Origin: Sapria himalayana
Taxonomy: Eukaryota > Streptophyta > Magnoliopsida > Malpighiales > Rafflesiaceae
Direction of reading: 5' to 3'
NCBI GenBank assembly: GCA_029783825.1
Contig: JAREIK010001718.1
Coordinates: 2,980,898-3,044,897, forward strand
Length of the DNA stretch: 64,000 bases
Numbering within the stretch: the first letter of the stretch is position 1; every line of letters starts with the position of its first letter. The notes under the pieces are model-generated. The model searched no databases, had not been told where the DNA came from, and was given only the letters and a program-made list of their open reading frames with translations. Positions 25,740-37,165 of this stretch are shown in pieces. A program made the translations under genes and the position numbers.

Positions 25740-26690
25740 ATATAGAGGAAAAGAATCAGATGACCCTAATGGACATGTCACATTATTTTTGGATCTATGT
25801 GACACTATGAAAATAAATGGAGTTAGTCATGATACAATAAAATCATGCTTATTTCCATTTACATTAAGTGGTAAGACATAAAGTTGGTTCCAATATTTAC
25901 CACGAGACTCCATTGAGAGTTTTGATGAATTAGTGAGGGTATTTCTCAATAATTCTTTCCACCTCAAATTATTTTTCAACCGTAAAGCTAGATAAGCCAA
26001 TTCCAATAAAAGGACCTTGAGAATTTAAATGATGTCTGAGACCATTTTATTGAGTTATTGAGTAGATATCCTCAACATGGACTTGATTTGTGGTTTCAAA
26101 CCCATAATTTATAGTATAGGTTGAACTATATGACAAGGTACATAATTTATATGGTCACCAACGTATTTATTATCAAAAAATCATCGAAGGAGAAATATCA
26201 CTTATTTGAGGAGCTAGCCTACCAAACTCCAATGAATTGTTCATCTGGGAGAAGATAAGTTGGAATGTTGGAGTTGGATAGGTTCATTATCATTGAAGAA
26301 AAGAATGAAACTCTTTTGAAAAAGCTTTATGCCTAAGAAGAAAAGAGAAGAATTTCATGAGATATCACCACTTTATATCCACATGAATTGGTAGACTTAT
26401 ATCTCATTTATCAAATTGAAGAAACCGACCAAAATCATAGCAAAGGATATATATGTGTTTTGGCCCAACAATAATGTCTATAATACATTACTATACAAAC
26501 ATGAGAAATAATAAAATTTGTCATTTAGGATTTAGGGCTATTGGAGTGGGCTACACCATATCAGATAATTCTCTAGAAATATTGAGAATAATATAATGAA
26601 CTACACTAACCATTACCAAAGAGAACAAAAGCTAAATTTGGATGAATGGGTGCAAGTTATCTTAGTAGATAAAAAATCTAAAATCCATGA
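25740..26690 (+). pseudogene. Ty3/gypsy gag remnant (Retrotrans_gag)
   Basis: Frames read DPNGHVTLFLDLCDTMKING, LFPFTLSGKT, SWFQYLPRDSIESFDELVRV and FLNNSFH, the conserved Retrotrans_gag pattern of plant gypsy elements (normally EDP-x-x-H-L-x-x-F, F-P-F-S-L-x-x-x-A-x-x-W, P-x-G-S-I-x-x-W-x-x-L-x-x-x-F-L). A frameshift follows, with weaker matches (LLSRYPQHGLDLWFQ, SYFEELAYQTPMN) to about 26230. It has many stops and is dead. It lies downstream of the LTR-like unit in the same orientation. Confidence 0.75.
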
Positions 26691-26694
26691 CAAT

Positions 26695-28060
26695 TAGAGG
26701 TGTCAAATGGGTCGTGTCGTGCTAGCACCACCAATTTTAGTGAGGCATAACTATCCCACTTTACCATACCAGGCATGAAATGAAATGGTTCTCATGTTGT
26801 GTTTGACACGACATGATTACCATAATAGTAGCCTGACACCGCATAATTGGCCCACAAAATGTTAGGTAGTGTTGGGCCTAATATGGGTCATGCTAATTTG
26901 AGCCGGTTTGTGCTAGCACAAATCATATCATTTTTTGCTAATTTTTGTTTTTTGGGATGTAATTTTAAATTAGAATAAAATATTAATTTTTTAAAAATTT
27001 ATTTAGTTAATTATTATTTGTTATTTCATTAATTATTAAAAATAAAAATAATATACATAAAAAAAAATAAGAAAATACAAAATAAAGAAAAAAATGATAT
27101 TCTAGTATTTTTATTTTGCAATCCACATTCACATATCATGATTATGACATCATGTTTGGTTTAGTTCAAATAAAAAATTTTAAAACTCATTTATTTCAAT
27201 AATAAAAAAGTAGAATATAATGAATGCGAAAATCATAATGAAATAAAAAAATAGCAAAAAAAAAGATAATAAGTATAATCTAATACATCAATAATGCATA
27301 TATCATAATAAAATAAAAAAAATGGCAAAAAAATAGGCACTATCATATTATCATTATAACATAAATTAAGAATCATCATTAAGTATCTATGATATAGTCG
27401 TGTGGATGTAGGTGTAGATTATCATCATGAATGTGTCTGAAGATATCGCTAGTGCTCTTAATATTTTTGATAACTATGTTTCATGAATCATTTTTCTCCA
27501 TCATCTCTTGCACCTTTATTTGAATGCCCAATCTCAAATCTTTCTAGTCCTTCATGCATGAAAGTATCTCTATGATATCTTGTAATAATTGCAATCTTCT
27601 AACTGAAATAATATTGACTATCACAGAAAAAGCAGACTCATATGCTATGCTAGACACCAGAGGGGTCAGTAGATCACGTGTCATCTTTAATAGCACAAGA
27701 TAGATGGATTCATATGATCTATACTATTACAAAATATCTAAATTATTATGATCATCACGTAATAGGATTGATCAATAATCGATATCTAAACACATAGATA
27801 AATTGCTTCAATTCGATGGACCACTCCATCATTTTTCCTTGGTTAACTGAATGGAAAAGTTATCATCTCTAAATATGATGTCTATGTATGTACTCAAAGC
27901 CTAGCTATAACTATCATACATAGTGTCATAATATGTAAACGAGTTAGTTAATTTTTCATAATTGAACTATTTAGCTTGGTGTAATTGGTTCATGCATGTG
28001 GATAGCTATATAAAAATATTTTTTATTCCTTTCACCTTAACCCAATGCAAGATTTCATAA
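26695..28060 (-). pseudogene. hAT transposase remnant, copy E (minus, truncated)
   Basis: The left end is TAGAGGTGTCAAATGGGTC with the family's GC-rich subterminal stretch. The minus strand at about 27590-28055 aligns base by base with the C-terminal half of the copy A transposase, for example the blocks around AGAAAAAGCAGACTC and GACACCAGAGGGGTCAGTAG. The copy breaks off at about 28060, where the inverted LTR-like unit begins, so its transposase N-terminus and other end are missing or displaced. No intact frame remains. Confidence 0.75.
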
Positions 28061-29044
28061 AAATATAAAAACTATCATAATTGAACTATTGAGAGTAGTA
28101 TTCCCCATCTCTAATAATTGGAATAAGTCTTGCATCCCTTGCTTGTTTGTGAAACCTCAAGAGATAGAAAAATTTACTCATAAGGTTTGATAGTTATCAT
28201 AGCTTTGCTTGTTGCATGGAGGAAGAAGAAGAAATAGAGAAGCTCTTTTGATTTTCTCTATCTTCTATTTTTATACACGAGCGATTTTATATTACTATAA
28301 GTAGAAAGTCATAATTTCAAATAAAATCACAACTTTGATCTTTATCTCTTAAGCTTGAGGATGTGACATTAGAAATTAGCAATGACTCAAGATTGTATTT
28401 TGATTTTTCTATTGACAATAACCATGAATTGGGCCTAATGTTTCGATAACATGAAGTTACGATGTTGTGAAGTAGTGACAACTTTATAGATTTGTCTTCT
28501 TGTCTTTAATAAAGGGCTATGCCACTAAAAAATGGCCATGACAAGGTGAAGAGATACTCAAATTGATATATGGCCACAAGGTTGTGATAAAACCATAATG
28601 TTGACATTGGTCCTTCTTGATTATTGTATGGTCATGATTTTGTGATATAGCTATGGCACTAAGAAGATCTTGTGTATCCTATGTATTTAATACTAGGAAA
28701 TTGCTGTAACATAATTTTTTTTTCATATATCTTTAAGTGTCCATAACATTATGTATGGGTGGCCAAGACAAAAATTTTCTTCTCTCATATATTATATTTC
28801 CATGGTACAACATGAATACTATGACACTATCGATTAGCTTGAGTATAAAAGTTATGACTTTGCCTTTCTATTAGGATAAGAGTCATAACCTTAGGAAATG
28901 ACTATACTTGAGTAATATCTATTATAAGATTTAGTATCCCAGAGTTCCAACTCTGTAGCTACAACTTTGGCATGAGTAGTTTTGGATTTATAACTTATGT
29001 AGCTCAAAAGTAATGGCTTTGGATTTATAACTTTGGATTTATAA

Positions 29045-29571
29045 TATCTACCATTTTTGTTTGATTCATCTAGGCCACTGTGCAGTGCTATGCATGACAT
29101 GGTTTTTATCATGGACCATGCCATGCTAGCCTAGTTCAAAAAAGAAGTAGACCATCATTTTTTTTGGCATGACTTTTGGGTAGGTCATGCCGAGTAGTGA
29201 AAGTTGGGTTAGGCTTGGCTAGGCTAACTCAGGTCAAGCCAGGCTAGCTTGGATTTAGGCTAGGCTAGTCTAGGTTTATTCTAGGCTAGTTTGGGGCAGG
29301 CTAGGCTAGCCTAGGTTTGGCCAAGCTAGCTAGCAATAGGCCATGCTAGCTAGTTTGGCTAGCTAGGCTGAAACTAGCCTACATGTGTTGTCATGTCGGG
29401 TCATGCCATACCGAGCCTCCCATGCCAAAACAATTGTTTAAGCATGGCCCGAACCATGCCACATGCCAACTTGGGGCCCTTCCAAGCATGGTTCTAAATT
29501 GTGATGTATTGTGTCAGGCATGGCTAAACCATGCCGTGCCAGGGCCACTCAACTCGGTTGACACCTACTCT
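29045..29571 (-). mobile_element. Non-autonomous hAT-family fragment inside the inverted LTR
   Basis: Ends on the right with CGGTTGACACCTACTC, the family's terminal sequence, and has the usual compositional features (GGCATGACTT, GCCATGC words). It also holds a run of GGCTAGGCTAG-type repeats at 29200-29370. LTR sequence resumes on each side. The left end and target duplication are not clear. Confidence 0.55.
29205..29372. repeat. GGCTAG-rich simple tandem repeat
   Basis: Repeated words GGCTAGGCTAG, AGGCTAGTCTAGG and GCTAGCTAG occupy this stretch of the hAT fragment. It looks like local expansion of the GC-rich subterminal sequence. Confidence 0.7.
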
Positions 29572-30141
29572 AACTTAAGACTAGAGCTATATTAAAATTA
29601 AAGTCATTGTGCTTGGACTTGACCATGACCTTGAGTACCAGTGAGGTACTTTATTGTTGTAATGTAGTATTAATATGGTATCCATTTAAATTTCACTAGA
29701 TATGTATGATTATGAATCCAAGTTAATGTTATAATCACTAAGAATGTGTCACATAGTTAAAGGTTTGTTTTAACGAGTTAATATAGTCATTATATACAAA
29801 GATTGTCACAACCAATTAGATAAAATTTTAGCTAAGAATGAATACTATAACTATGCATGACTTGGTATTCTACTCCATATACTAAACACCTATATAAATT
29901 TATTGATTTCATGACTATTCATTAAAACTCAACAAACTCAAAAGTTATGAAATCAAACAAAAATTTTATCATTCCATGCCTACATAATATCATAAACCAT
30001 CAAAATACTTATGAATGTTCACTAGTTTGAACACCAAACAATGTTCACACTTTCTTCTCAACTTATTGTTTTACCTTCTTGTTTATTTCTTCCTTTAGTT
30101 TAACGTTATCTACATTTGTTTCTTGGGATTTTTCATTATTA

Positions 30142-30501
30142 TATGCTTTAACTTTAGTGAATATCTTGATTCTTTTTTCTATGTTGATTTGTCCCATTTC
30201 TTTTTGAATCCCCAAAGTCATGGCACTAGGTATGGCCATGGCTTTCCCTTTAAGCTTTACCTTACTCTTTTCATCCTATAATTCTAAAGTCATATTATTA
30301 AGTAAAGTCGCAACTTTATCTTGAAGCTGTTCCTTGCCCTTTTCATTATGTAACTCCAATTCCATGACACTGTTCATAGCTATGACTTTGTCTTTAAGTT
30401 TCTGATATATAATAATTTATTTTGTATCCAATAAATCACGGCACTAGGCATACCTGTGACATTTTCTTTGATTGGCTCTTCCATAATTTTTCTTAGCCTC
30501 T
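30142..30501 (-). repeat. 72-bp tandem repeat (24 codons), four clear units plus a weak one
   Basis: Units at 30214-30285, 30286-30357, 30358-30429 and 30430-30501 are each exactly 72 bp, with a weaker unit at 30142-30213. On the minus strand they translate as lysine/glutamate-rich 24-residue repeats (for example NEKGKEQLQDKVATLLNNMT, and EKSKVKLKGKAMAIPSAMT in the next), with one TAG. The exact codon-multiple period suggests a once-coding, possibly coiled-coil, repeat. The parent gene is not recognised. Confidence 0.7.
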
Positions 30502-31229
30502 CCATTGATCTCTTAGCTTCCTTGGAGTTGACAACACAAGACTTTTCTAATGTCATAAATTTGAAGAATACTATGACCTCATAATAGTCATCTTCTTTTA
30601 TTTCCTAATTTTCATAACTCCAATATAATTTTTTTTAATATTGCTCATCTCCTCGCTATCACAGCTCCAAATTTGTTTTTCTCCTTCTTGTCCTTTGTCT
30701 TTATCTCCTTTGTATTCCACTAATAATTCTTATTTTTTGCATTGTAATATAGAAAAGATACTCAATCCTATAATAACACATTTCATCATCATCATGACCC
30801 TATAAGTCATTATAAAATTAAAATACACTTTAGTTTCATAAGCATCATACTCATAATATTTATTATATACTTTCCCATGAATTACACCTATAAAAATTAT
30901 ACAATAGGAATTGACTCACTTGGTTGTCACTATCATACAAAGTACCTCATCTTGTGAGTAATTTGGTACTCCAAATATTGAATAATTTGTATTATTTGGA
31001 AAGTAAATATAAGCGTGTTTACATATATTTTAGTATTTATTAAAGAGATTTTACTAAATTTTTATTTTGAATGGATTTGAAAAATATTAGTGAAATCATA
31101 AAGAATTTTATTAAAAATTATGGACTAAGAGAGTAAAAACTTGGAAGGGAGAGGATAAATAAAAAGTCATGATAGTTTTCTTGTCATGCCTTATGTATAC
31201 CCTCCTCACCTTAGTTTTAATAGTTAAGA

Positions 31230-31960
31230 CATCCTTTTTTGGCCAAAACTTTACCAAAACAGTCATGCATTCTTTTTATACTATGACTATACCATAAAGC
31301 TGACATAATCATTTCATTATACAATACATTCATCATAGCAATGATATTTTCTTAAAGTCATATAACACTAGCTCTAAACCACTTTATAACTATGACATTA
31401 TTTTCATATCATTGTAGAGAATTACTCCACTAGTACATGTAATCATGGCATCTAGAGCTATGACTTATTCAAAGCAAAGCCAAAACAATAATTAATGTGA
31501 GTCACGATATTATTTTCTAATATAACTTTTTCATTCCACATAGTAATTACTATGGTCATGAACAATTCCAATGTAGTAACTTTGTATTACACAGAGCAAA
31601 TATAAAGTTATGGTTACTCTAACACTATGACTTTATGGTGCAAAAAATTTTTCCTTAGTCATGTTGATCTCAAAGTTGTGGTAATTTGTTCTCAAAAATA
31701 AGACCATAGTCGTGGCATTCCTAGTGTTGCAACTTTGTGTTATAACAATTTTAATCTTAGTCATGGAAATCCTAGCACAAAAACACTTTGCTCACAGATT
31801 CAAGACCAAAGCCTTGACTATTTCTAGTGTCGTAACTTTGAGTTACAGAGAGATAAGTATTCAACATAGTCATTCCCAACACCACAATATTTGTGGTCTA
31901 GAGAATATTTATCAAGGCTTCTAACTTAAAGTATTATATGGATCTCCAAAGTATAAAAGC
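31230..31960 (+). repeat. Degenerate tandem array with trailing TATA-like block (possible third LTR unit)
   Basis: Repeats roughly every 50-60 bp with words AGTCATGGCATTCCTAGTGT and TAACTTTGTGTTACAGA. These resemble the plus-strand array at 24000-24100 (GCGTTACAACTTTATGTTAGAGAGA). A TATAAAAGC block follows at 31952-31960. Sequence at 32340-32560 also resembles 24590-24830. This could be the 3' LTR matching 22960-24480. Confidence 0.5.
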
Positions 31961-33118
31961 TACACTTAAAAAAAAAAGAAATAAGAGGAAAATGGGAACA
32001 TGACATGCAATGCCAAGAATCCTAGGTGATACAAATTCAACCCCAATTAAGAGCAAATCCAATGAGAATAGCAAGCAACATCAAATGGAATTAAAATTAT
32101 GTGCTTATAAAATCATCTTGGCATTCATTGGGACTCTTGAATTCATTAGATATCATTCAACATATTTCTCATTATTTCTTGCATAATGTCTAACTAAATT
32201 TAATTTAATGATTGATAATGTAATTGTATTGTGAAGAATTATTGATGTTATGAGTTTATGGCGTGTATTTATGTGGTATTTGTATGTTGATAGATGTAGA
32301 TGCAATTTATAAGTAGAAATTAAGGTTTTTACAAATATGTCAGTTTATGCATGTTAGGTATGGTAGACGGTGATATGTAAATCATGAGACATGCTCATAT
32401 TATTTGATAATAAGGAAGTGATAGTGTTTCTAATCTTAACATATGACATAAATCAATGTGTGAAAACACAAAGTTGAGATATATTTAATTATTTTGAGTA
32501 AGATGATGAAGAAGCTAAAAGTATGAACATAATAAAAATGAATCCATTATACACTATCAAAAAGAATTAACTTTCAAGTAATATGATAGTTAAGTAGAAT
32601 GACTTACCTATGAGTTTCTCCATAGTGTAAAAGTCATGTGTCACTATGGTAGATGATGAAATACATATTATGGGACACACTCAGATAGGCAAGACTCGTA
32701 TGGTAGTGACAACTCTATGAATTATTCACACTTGTATGAAATTCATAGGTGAGATTTATGAAAAGACATTGATTTAATTGTTAGAAGTATGATGCTTGCA
32801 AATATGAAAATACAAATTTAATTAATACTATATTATCTCACATCCTAGAGATAATTAGAGGTTATAAAATAAAAATACATACTCAGAGTAATCATAAAAG
32901 GTCTATTGATGTATTGCCTAATAAGAGTAGATGTGCGAATAAACCTTACATGGAATGACATGTTACTTTGGTGTAGAAATATCATGTGGTCAATTATTAG
33001 GAGATTATCATTGGTAGTGATAGTACAATGGATGACTACCACCTTTTATACAAATAGAGCACAATGGCATTTCCATGCCAATCAACCATTCATTTAATAA
33101 TTAAACACAATATTAATC
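31961..33118. other. Decayed LTR/leader-like sequence, no gene
   Basis: Weak similarity to 24480-25100 (matching words around AAGAAGTGATA and AATCCATTGTATATATC). It probably continues the LTR-like unit. No coding signal. Confidence 0.4.
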
Positions 33119-33780
33119 ATGTTAGAGTATGTCCTAAAAGTCAATCATTCATTTTGGACTTTTATATCATATCTTATGTGTATAAGACATCATTTTATGA
33201 TTGTTATATGTATTTAGATCTATGCAAATTTTATGTAAATATAATAATGCCCGAGAGTGATATATTCTAAGAAATACTACTCTAAATTATCCCTAGTCAA
33301 GTATTAATATTCAAGAGCAATATTAATACATTAAGTTAACACATGAGTATATGTTGGAGAATATATACAGAAATTACCCGCTATGAGAATGTTGCATATA
33401 TTGTTATATAAGTATCATACACATTATCATAGTGTCTTTCGTATGAATTATCTATTGACCTGAAGTTACTATGGTTCTTTACAAAAGGAGTTATATACTT
33501 TAGATTCTAATGCTACATATAACAAGGATAGTTATAAAGTTATTTACTGGGTATATAATAAAGTGTGCAGATGGATGTAATTGATGTAGATGGAATTTGT
33601 CCCTTCTATATAACAAAAGTTATATCAATTGGTCCCTTGATTGAGTTGAACTACTAATATGCATGATCATGCTCAAATAAGTCAATATGAGATATTAAGC
33701 TTATTTGTTTAAGTTGGTCTACTCAAAGATCAAGAAAATTATATGGTTATCTTGGTTATTACATGATCTCGTTATTGATT
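33119..33780 (+). mobile_element. Copia-type LTR (solo or 5' LTR of a deleted element)
   Basis: Starts TGTTAGAGTATGTCCTAAAA, a start I know from monocot Copia LTRs, and is followed by the usual CATCATTTTATGATTGTTAT stretch. A pol tail follows at 33834 in the same orientation, so the internal region between is deleted. The right border is approximate. Confidence 0.6.
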
Positions 33781-33833
33781 GTTCCACCTAAACTAAACTT
33801 CATCATGATATTCAAAGTACTTTTCAAATTTCT

Positions 33834-34050
33834 CATAATGATGTTCTTCATGAATGTACTAAATATATTGAGATTGAATATTACTTCACTCATCATCATC
33901 TTCTTCAAGGTGCACTCACACTTTAGTTTATTCACTTTGAAGATTAGTAAGGTGATATCTTCACAAAATCTCTTTAACTAAAAAATTTTGAAGCATTAGC
34001 TTCAAAACTCAAAATAATTTCTCTTAAACCACCATGAATTTGAGGGCATG
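33834..34050 (+). pseudogene. Copia RNase H C-terminal remnant
   Basis: Reads HNDVLHECTKYIEIEYYF, LLQGALTL, then GDIFTKSL and FEALASKLKI, the conserved end of Copia pol (normally HERTKHIEIDCHF ... ADIFTKxL ... L-x-x-KLG). A purine-rich tract (TTTGAGGGC) follows, then TGTTAAAATATC, a likely 3' LTR start at about 34052. It has stops in several positions. Confidence 0.82.
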
Positions 34051-34051
34051 T

Positions 34052-34215
34052 GTTAAAATATCATATACAGTTGTCTATATATTAATAATAACTATGAATT
34101 TATTATAATTTTATTTTATATAACTATGTATAGCCTGCATAAGGTTTTGTTTGTACATGTATATGTCAATGAATTTTTTTTTTCAATAAAGAGAGTTTCT
34201 ACATATTTTATTAAT
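34052..34215 (+). mobile_element. Putative 3' LTR of the Copia remnant
   Basis: Begins TGTTAAAATATC directly after the purine tract that follows Copia RNase H. It contains a CAATAAAGAGAG polyadenylation-like signal near 34184 followed by AT-rich DNA. The right edge is uncertain. Confidence 0.5.
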
Positions 34216-34281
34216 AAATATATATATGTATATAACCATTAACATAATCATATTTTTAATTATGTAAATAGTTATAGTATA

Positions 34282-34317
<36 letters not shown>

Positions 34318-34320
<3 letters not shown>

Positions 34321-34480
34321 ACAAGTGAAACCCCAACCCAATTGGCTTGTGGGCCAATCACCCGAGACCTATAAGAAAAACATGATAATTTCATCCCAAC
34401 CATAGAGTGAGTTGTATGAGATTCTAACTTGCAACTTAAAAGTTGTGAGCTACACATTCAATCAACTCAACTACCATGTG
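34318..34480 (-). mobile_element. tRNA-derived SINE
   Basis: The minus strand starts with a tRNA-like head: GGTAGTTGAGTTGATTGAAT (A box), GTGTAGCTCACAACTTTTAA, then AAGTTAGAATCTC (B box). A non-tRNA body (GGTTGGGATGAAATTATC, TGGCCCACAAGCC) follows, with a TTGTAATAATAT tail leading into (AT)n. This is the structure of plant tRNA-derived SINEs transcribed by RNA polymerase III. Confidence 0.7.
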
Positions 34481-34486
34481 GTTGGT

Positions 34487-34506
34487 GTGTGTGTGTGTGT
34501 GTGTGA
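34487..34506. repeat. (GT)n microsatellite
   Basis: A run of GT dinucleotides just outside the 5' end of the SINE. An (AT)n run lies at its 3' end (34284-34317). Confidence 0.85.
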
Positions 34507-35829
34507 GTGGGTATCAATAGTTATCTACATTATAATCAACACATATACACAAGGTCGCCACTCATGAGTGTATATACTAGTACCCATAAGGTAGCCACAC
34601 ATTTACCTTGTGGGTTAGAGTTATTTTGTTACAATCATATGTTCATGAGTACTACAAGAACATACCTCAAGCTTAGCTCCGTTGTTGATCTTTCATTTTT
34701 CTCACTATTCTAGATGGGTGCGAGGAAGACGACATTGGTATAGTTGATTAGATGTTGTCAAACTAAAGTCTCCTCATTTTATATCTTTGAAATTAGAAAC
34801 CAAACATTAATAATTTTTGATTATAATTAAATTAATTATCCCGATGACATATATACACATATTTAAAATAAACAAAAATTTTAAGACTTCTTTCATCACA
34901 TTTAGATAATGCTATGGAAGGGACCCCGACTTGAATAAGATCTCAGCTTCTAAAATAAATTATTTTTCATAATAATTTACTTTAATTATAATCTATATCA
35001 CTACATAATATAATTGTACTTTCTCACATATTAAAAATATTTTATGTCATTTGTTACTTAACACTAATTAAACTCATCGTGTTAAGATTATAGATATTCA
35101 TTGATTTAATTAAATCATTGATGATCCAATTTAATCAACCTCAAATTATTTTCTTGATATTTTCTACTTAACTTATTTGAATTGCTATATTAAAATTAAT
35201 CTATAAGGTTTAGTAATATCAAAACTTATAAGTTTTTTCAAGGGGGTATCATCAATCCTTTTGATAGGATATAAATTCAATTAATATTCACCATACGCTT
35301 GATAAAGTTATTCAATTTATAGAATTCTCAAATCTATTTATAGACCTTACCATTTATGAATCAAAATAATATTTAACAAACATTCATAAATAATAACTAC
35401 TTCTAAAATTATAGTAAAAATATTTATAAAAACTATGATATATTTTATTTTACAAGGCAATACAAAATAATTATACTATGTTGGTCTATTTGAATATACT
35501 CAAGTGTACAAGTATTATAAGTCATAACTTTACTATTCAACATAGTAAAAATAGATCTATTAAAATCTAGTTTTATAATCCTACCAATAGGATGTTCAAT
35601 TTTATCCATATTTTTTTAAAATTTTTTTAATTAATTCTATCCAGATTATGAATATTAAACTTATATTCTACAAGTACCGATAATTCAATCTTCTGTGCAA
35701 AAACCAATATATATGCACCAAATCATCTATAAGTAGAATAAAGGATAGTTATATTTTTATAAATTCAACTCATTATAAAATCTTTTTTTAAAAATAACAA
35801 GAACATTTAAATGACCTTTAGTATAAACT

Positions 35830-36305
35830 GGTTCTAGCATGTACACAAATATATACATTGTATATCATACATAATGTATATGCATAATGCATATACATTG
35901 TGTATAAACACTACATATTTATGCATATACATCTGGCATATACATTATATATATACTATGTGAATATACTCTATGTATATGCATAATGGATATACTCATC
36001 ATATACACATATATACTCTTATGTATATATGTTAATTATACCCAATATATATGCATATACACCATATATATAAGTAGTATATATATACAACATATATCTA
36101 AGTATATAGCCTATGTATACATTCATATACACAACATATATACATACTATTTATACATAATACATATACAATATATATGGATATATTTGATATGTGTATA
36201 TGTAATATACATATACACATAAAATATATACATAGTGTATATACCATATATAATATGTATACATACATACAATAAATATATTATGTATATATAGATATTA
36301 CATAT
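35830..36305. repeat. TATA/TGCATA-rich low-complexity tract
   Basis: About 470 bp made almost only of short words such as TATATACA, TATGCATA and ACATATAT. The open frame across 35986-36222 is a product of this repeat, not a gene. An (AC)n run follows at 36312-36328. Confidence 0.85.
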
Positions 36306-36639
36306 GATTAACACACACACACACACACTATTTATTAATAATAGAAAATTTTTTCATAAATATTTCATAGGTTAGTTATATATGGATATTTATGCTATGT
36401 GTATGTACATACGTAGACATACTTATGTTGCAATATTTAAGTATATGTGTGTATATAATTAAGTTTTTAAGTTTTGTTTTCTTGATTTTTATATCATATT
36501 TCTTAGATGTTGATGTGAGATATACATGAATATTTTTGGGATTGATGCATAAATCTCCAAACCATCAATAACGCAACATATAGGTTTATTTGTTTCCAAA
36601 CAGTCAAAAATGTGCATATATACACAAAATATTTTAAAA

Positions 36640-37165
36640 ATTAACGGAGCAATTTCGTCTGGGTTGACGTGTGCTCGACATAGACATCAATAAAACAAAA
36701 TCTCGATCTTCTCAAAATTGCATCTGGGCTCAGGACATCCGTACCCCCCAATCACAAACCATCCTTTTGTTCCGTAGAATCCAGTTACAATCTCGTTTTG
36801 TAACTTTATTATTATTATATTTTTCATAGTAAACATTCGAAGCATAGCTCTCATTCAAAGATCTGGCAGTTATTAATTTCCACTCCTATTAAATATGGAG
36901 ACACTTCGTTTTACAAATTAATGTAATCTTGGCAGTCAGTGTAATTGTATCTGATCTTTTTTTGCACTGCTGCCATTTTCTTTTCTGGGATATTTGGTTT
37001 TCCTTAGATCCGAGCTTGAGCAATTTAATTCAACTGAGTCAATTGTTCGGCGGCGGATGTTATAATTACTTTTGTTGGTGGATCAAAATCAGAAGTGCTG
37101 TGTTTCGGGAATAGGGGCGATGAGATGATAGGGGTGGTGTGTTTTGTGGGATCTAGGAAGAGATA
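36640..37165 (+). promoter_or_regulatory. Presumed promoter/5' UTR of the TOD1/MUCI70-family gene
   Basis: Base composition rises from the AT-rich flank to near-balanced here and leads into the ATG at 37166. A CTATTAAATATGG block (36886-36898) is the best TATA candidate. A T-rich tract ending TTTTTCATAG near 36829 could be a 3' splice site of a leader intron. All of this is inference from position and composition. Confidence 0.35.

Larger units (their letters stand above)
28060..30070 (-). repeat. Inverted copy of the long LTR-like unit, interrupted by a hAT end
   Basis: Reverse complements match the plus unit in order: 28130-28190 with 24330-24400, the TATA block, the tandem array (28400-28900), 28900-29040 with 23486-23620 (including TTTTGAGCTA and ACTACTCATGCCAA), and 29572-30040 with 23110-23450 (including CATGCCTACA). 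A hAT-type piece (29045-29571) splits it. It could be a solo LTR inserted in the opposite direction. Confidence 0.65.

Noticed and set aside
35986..36222. 78-codon Y/I-rich plus frame that looks membrane-like
   Set aside because: A pure product of the TATACA/TGCATA repeat tract.
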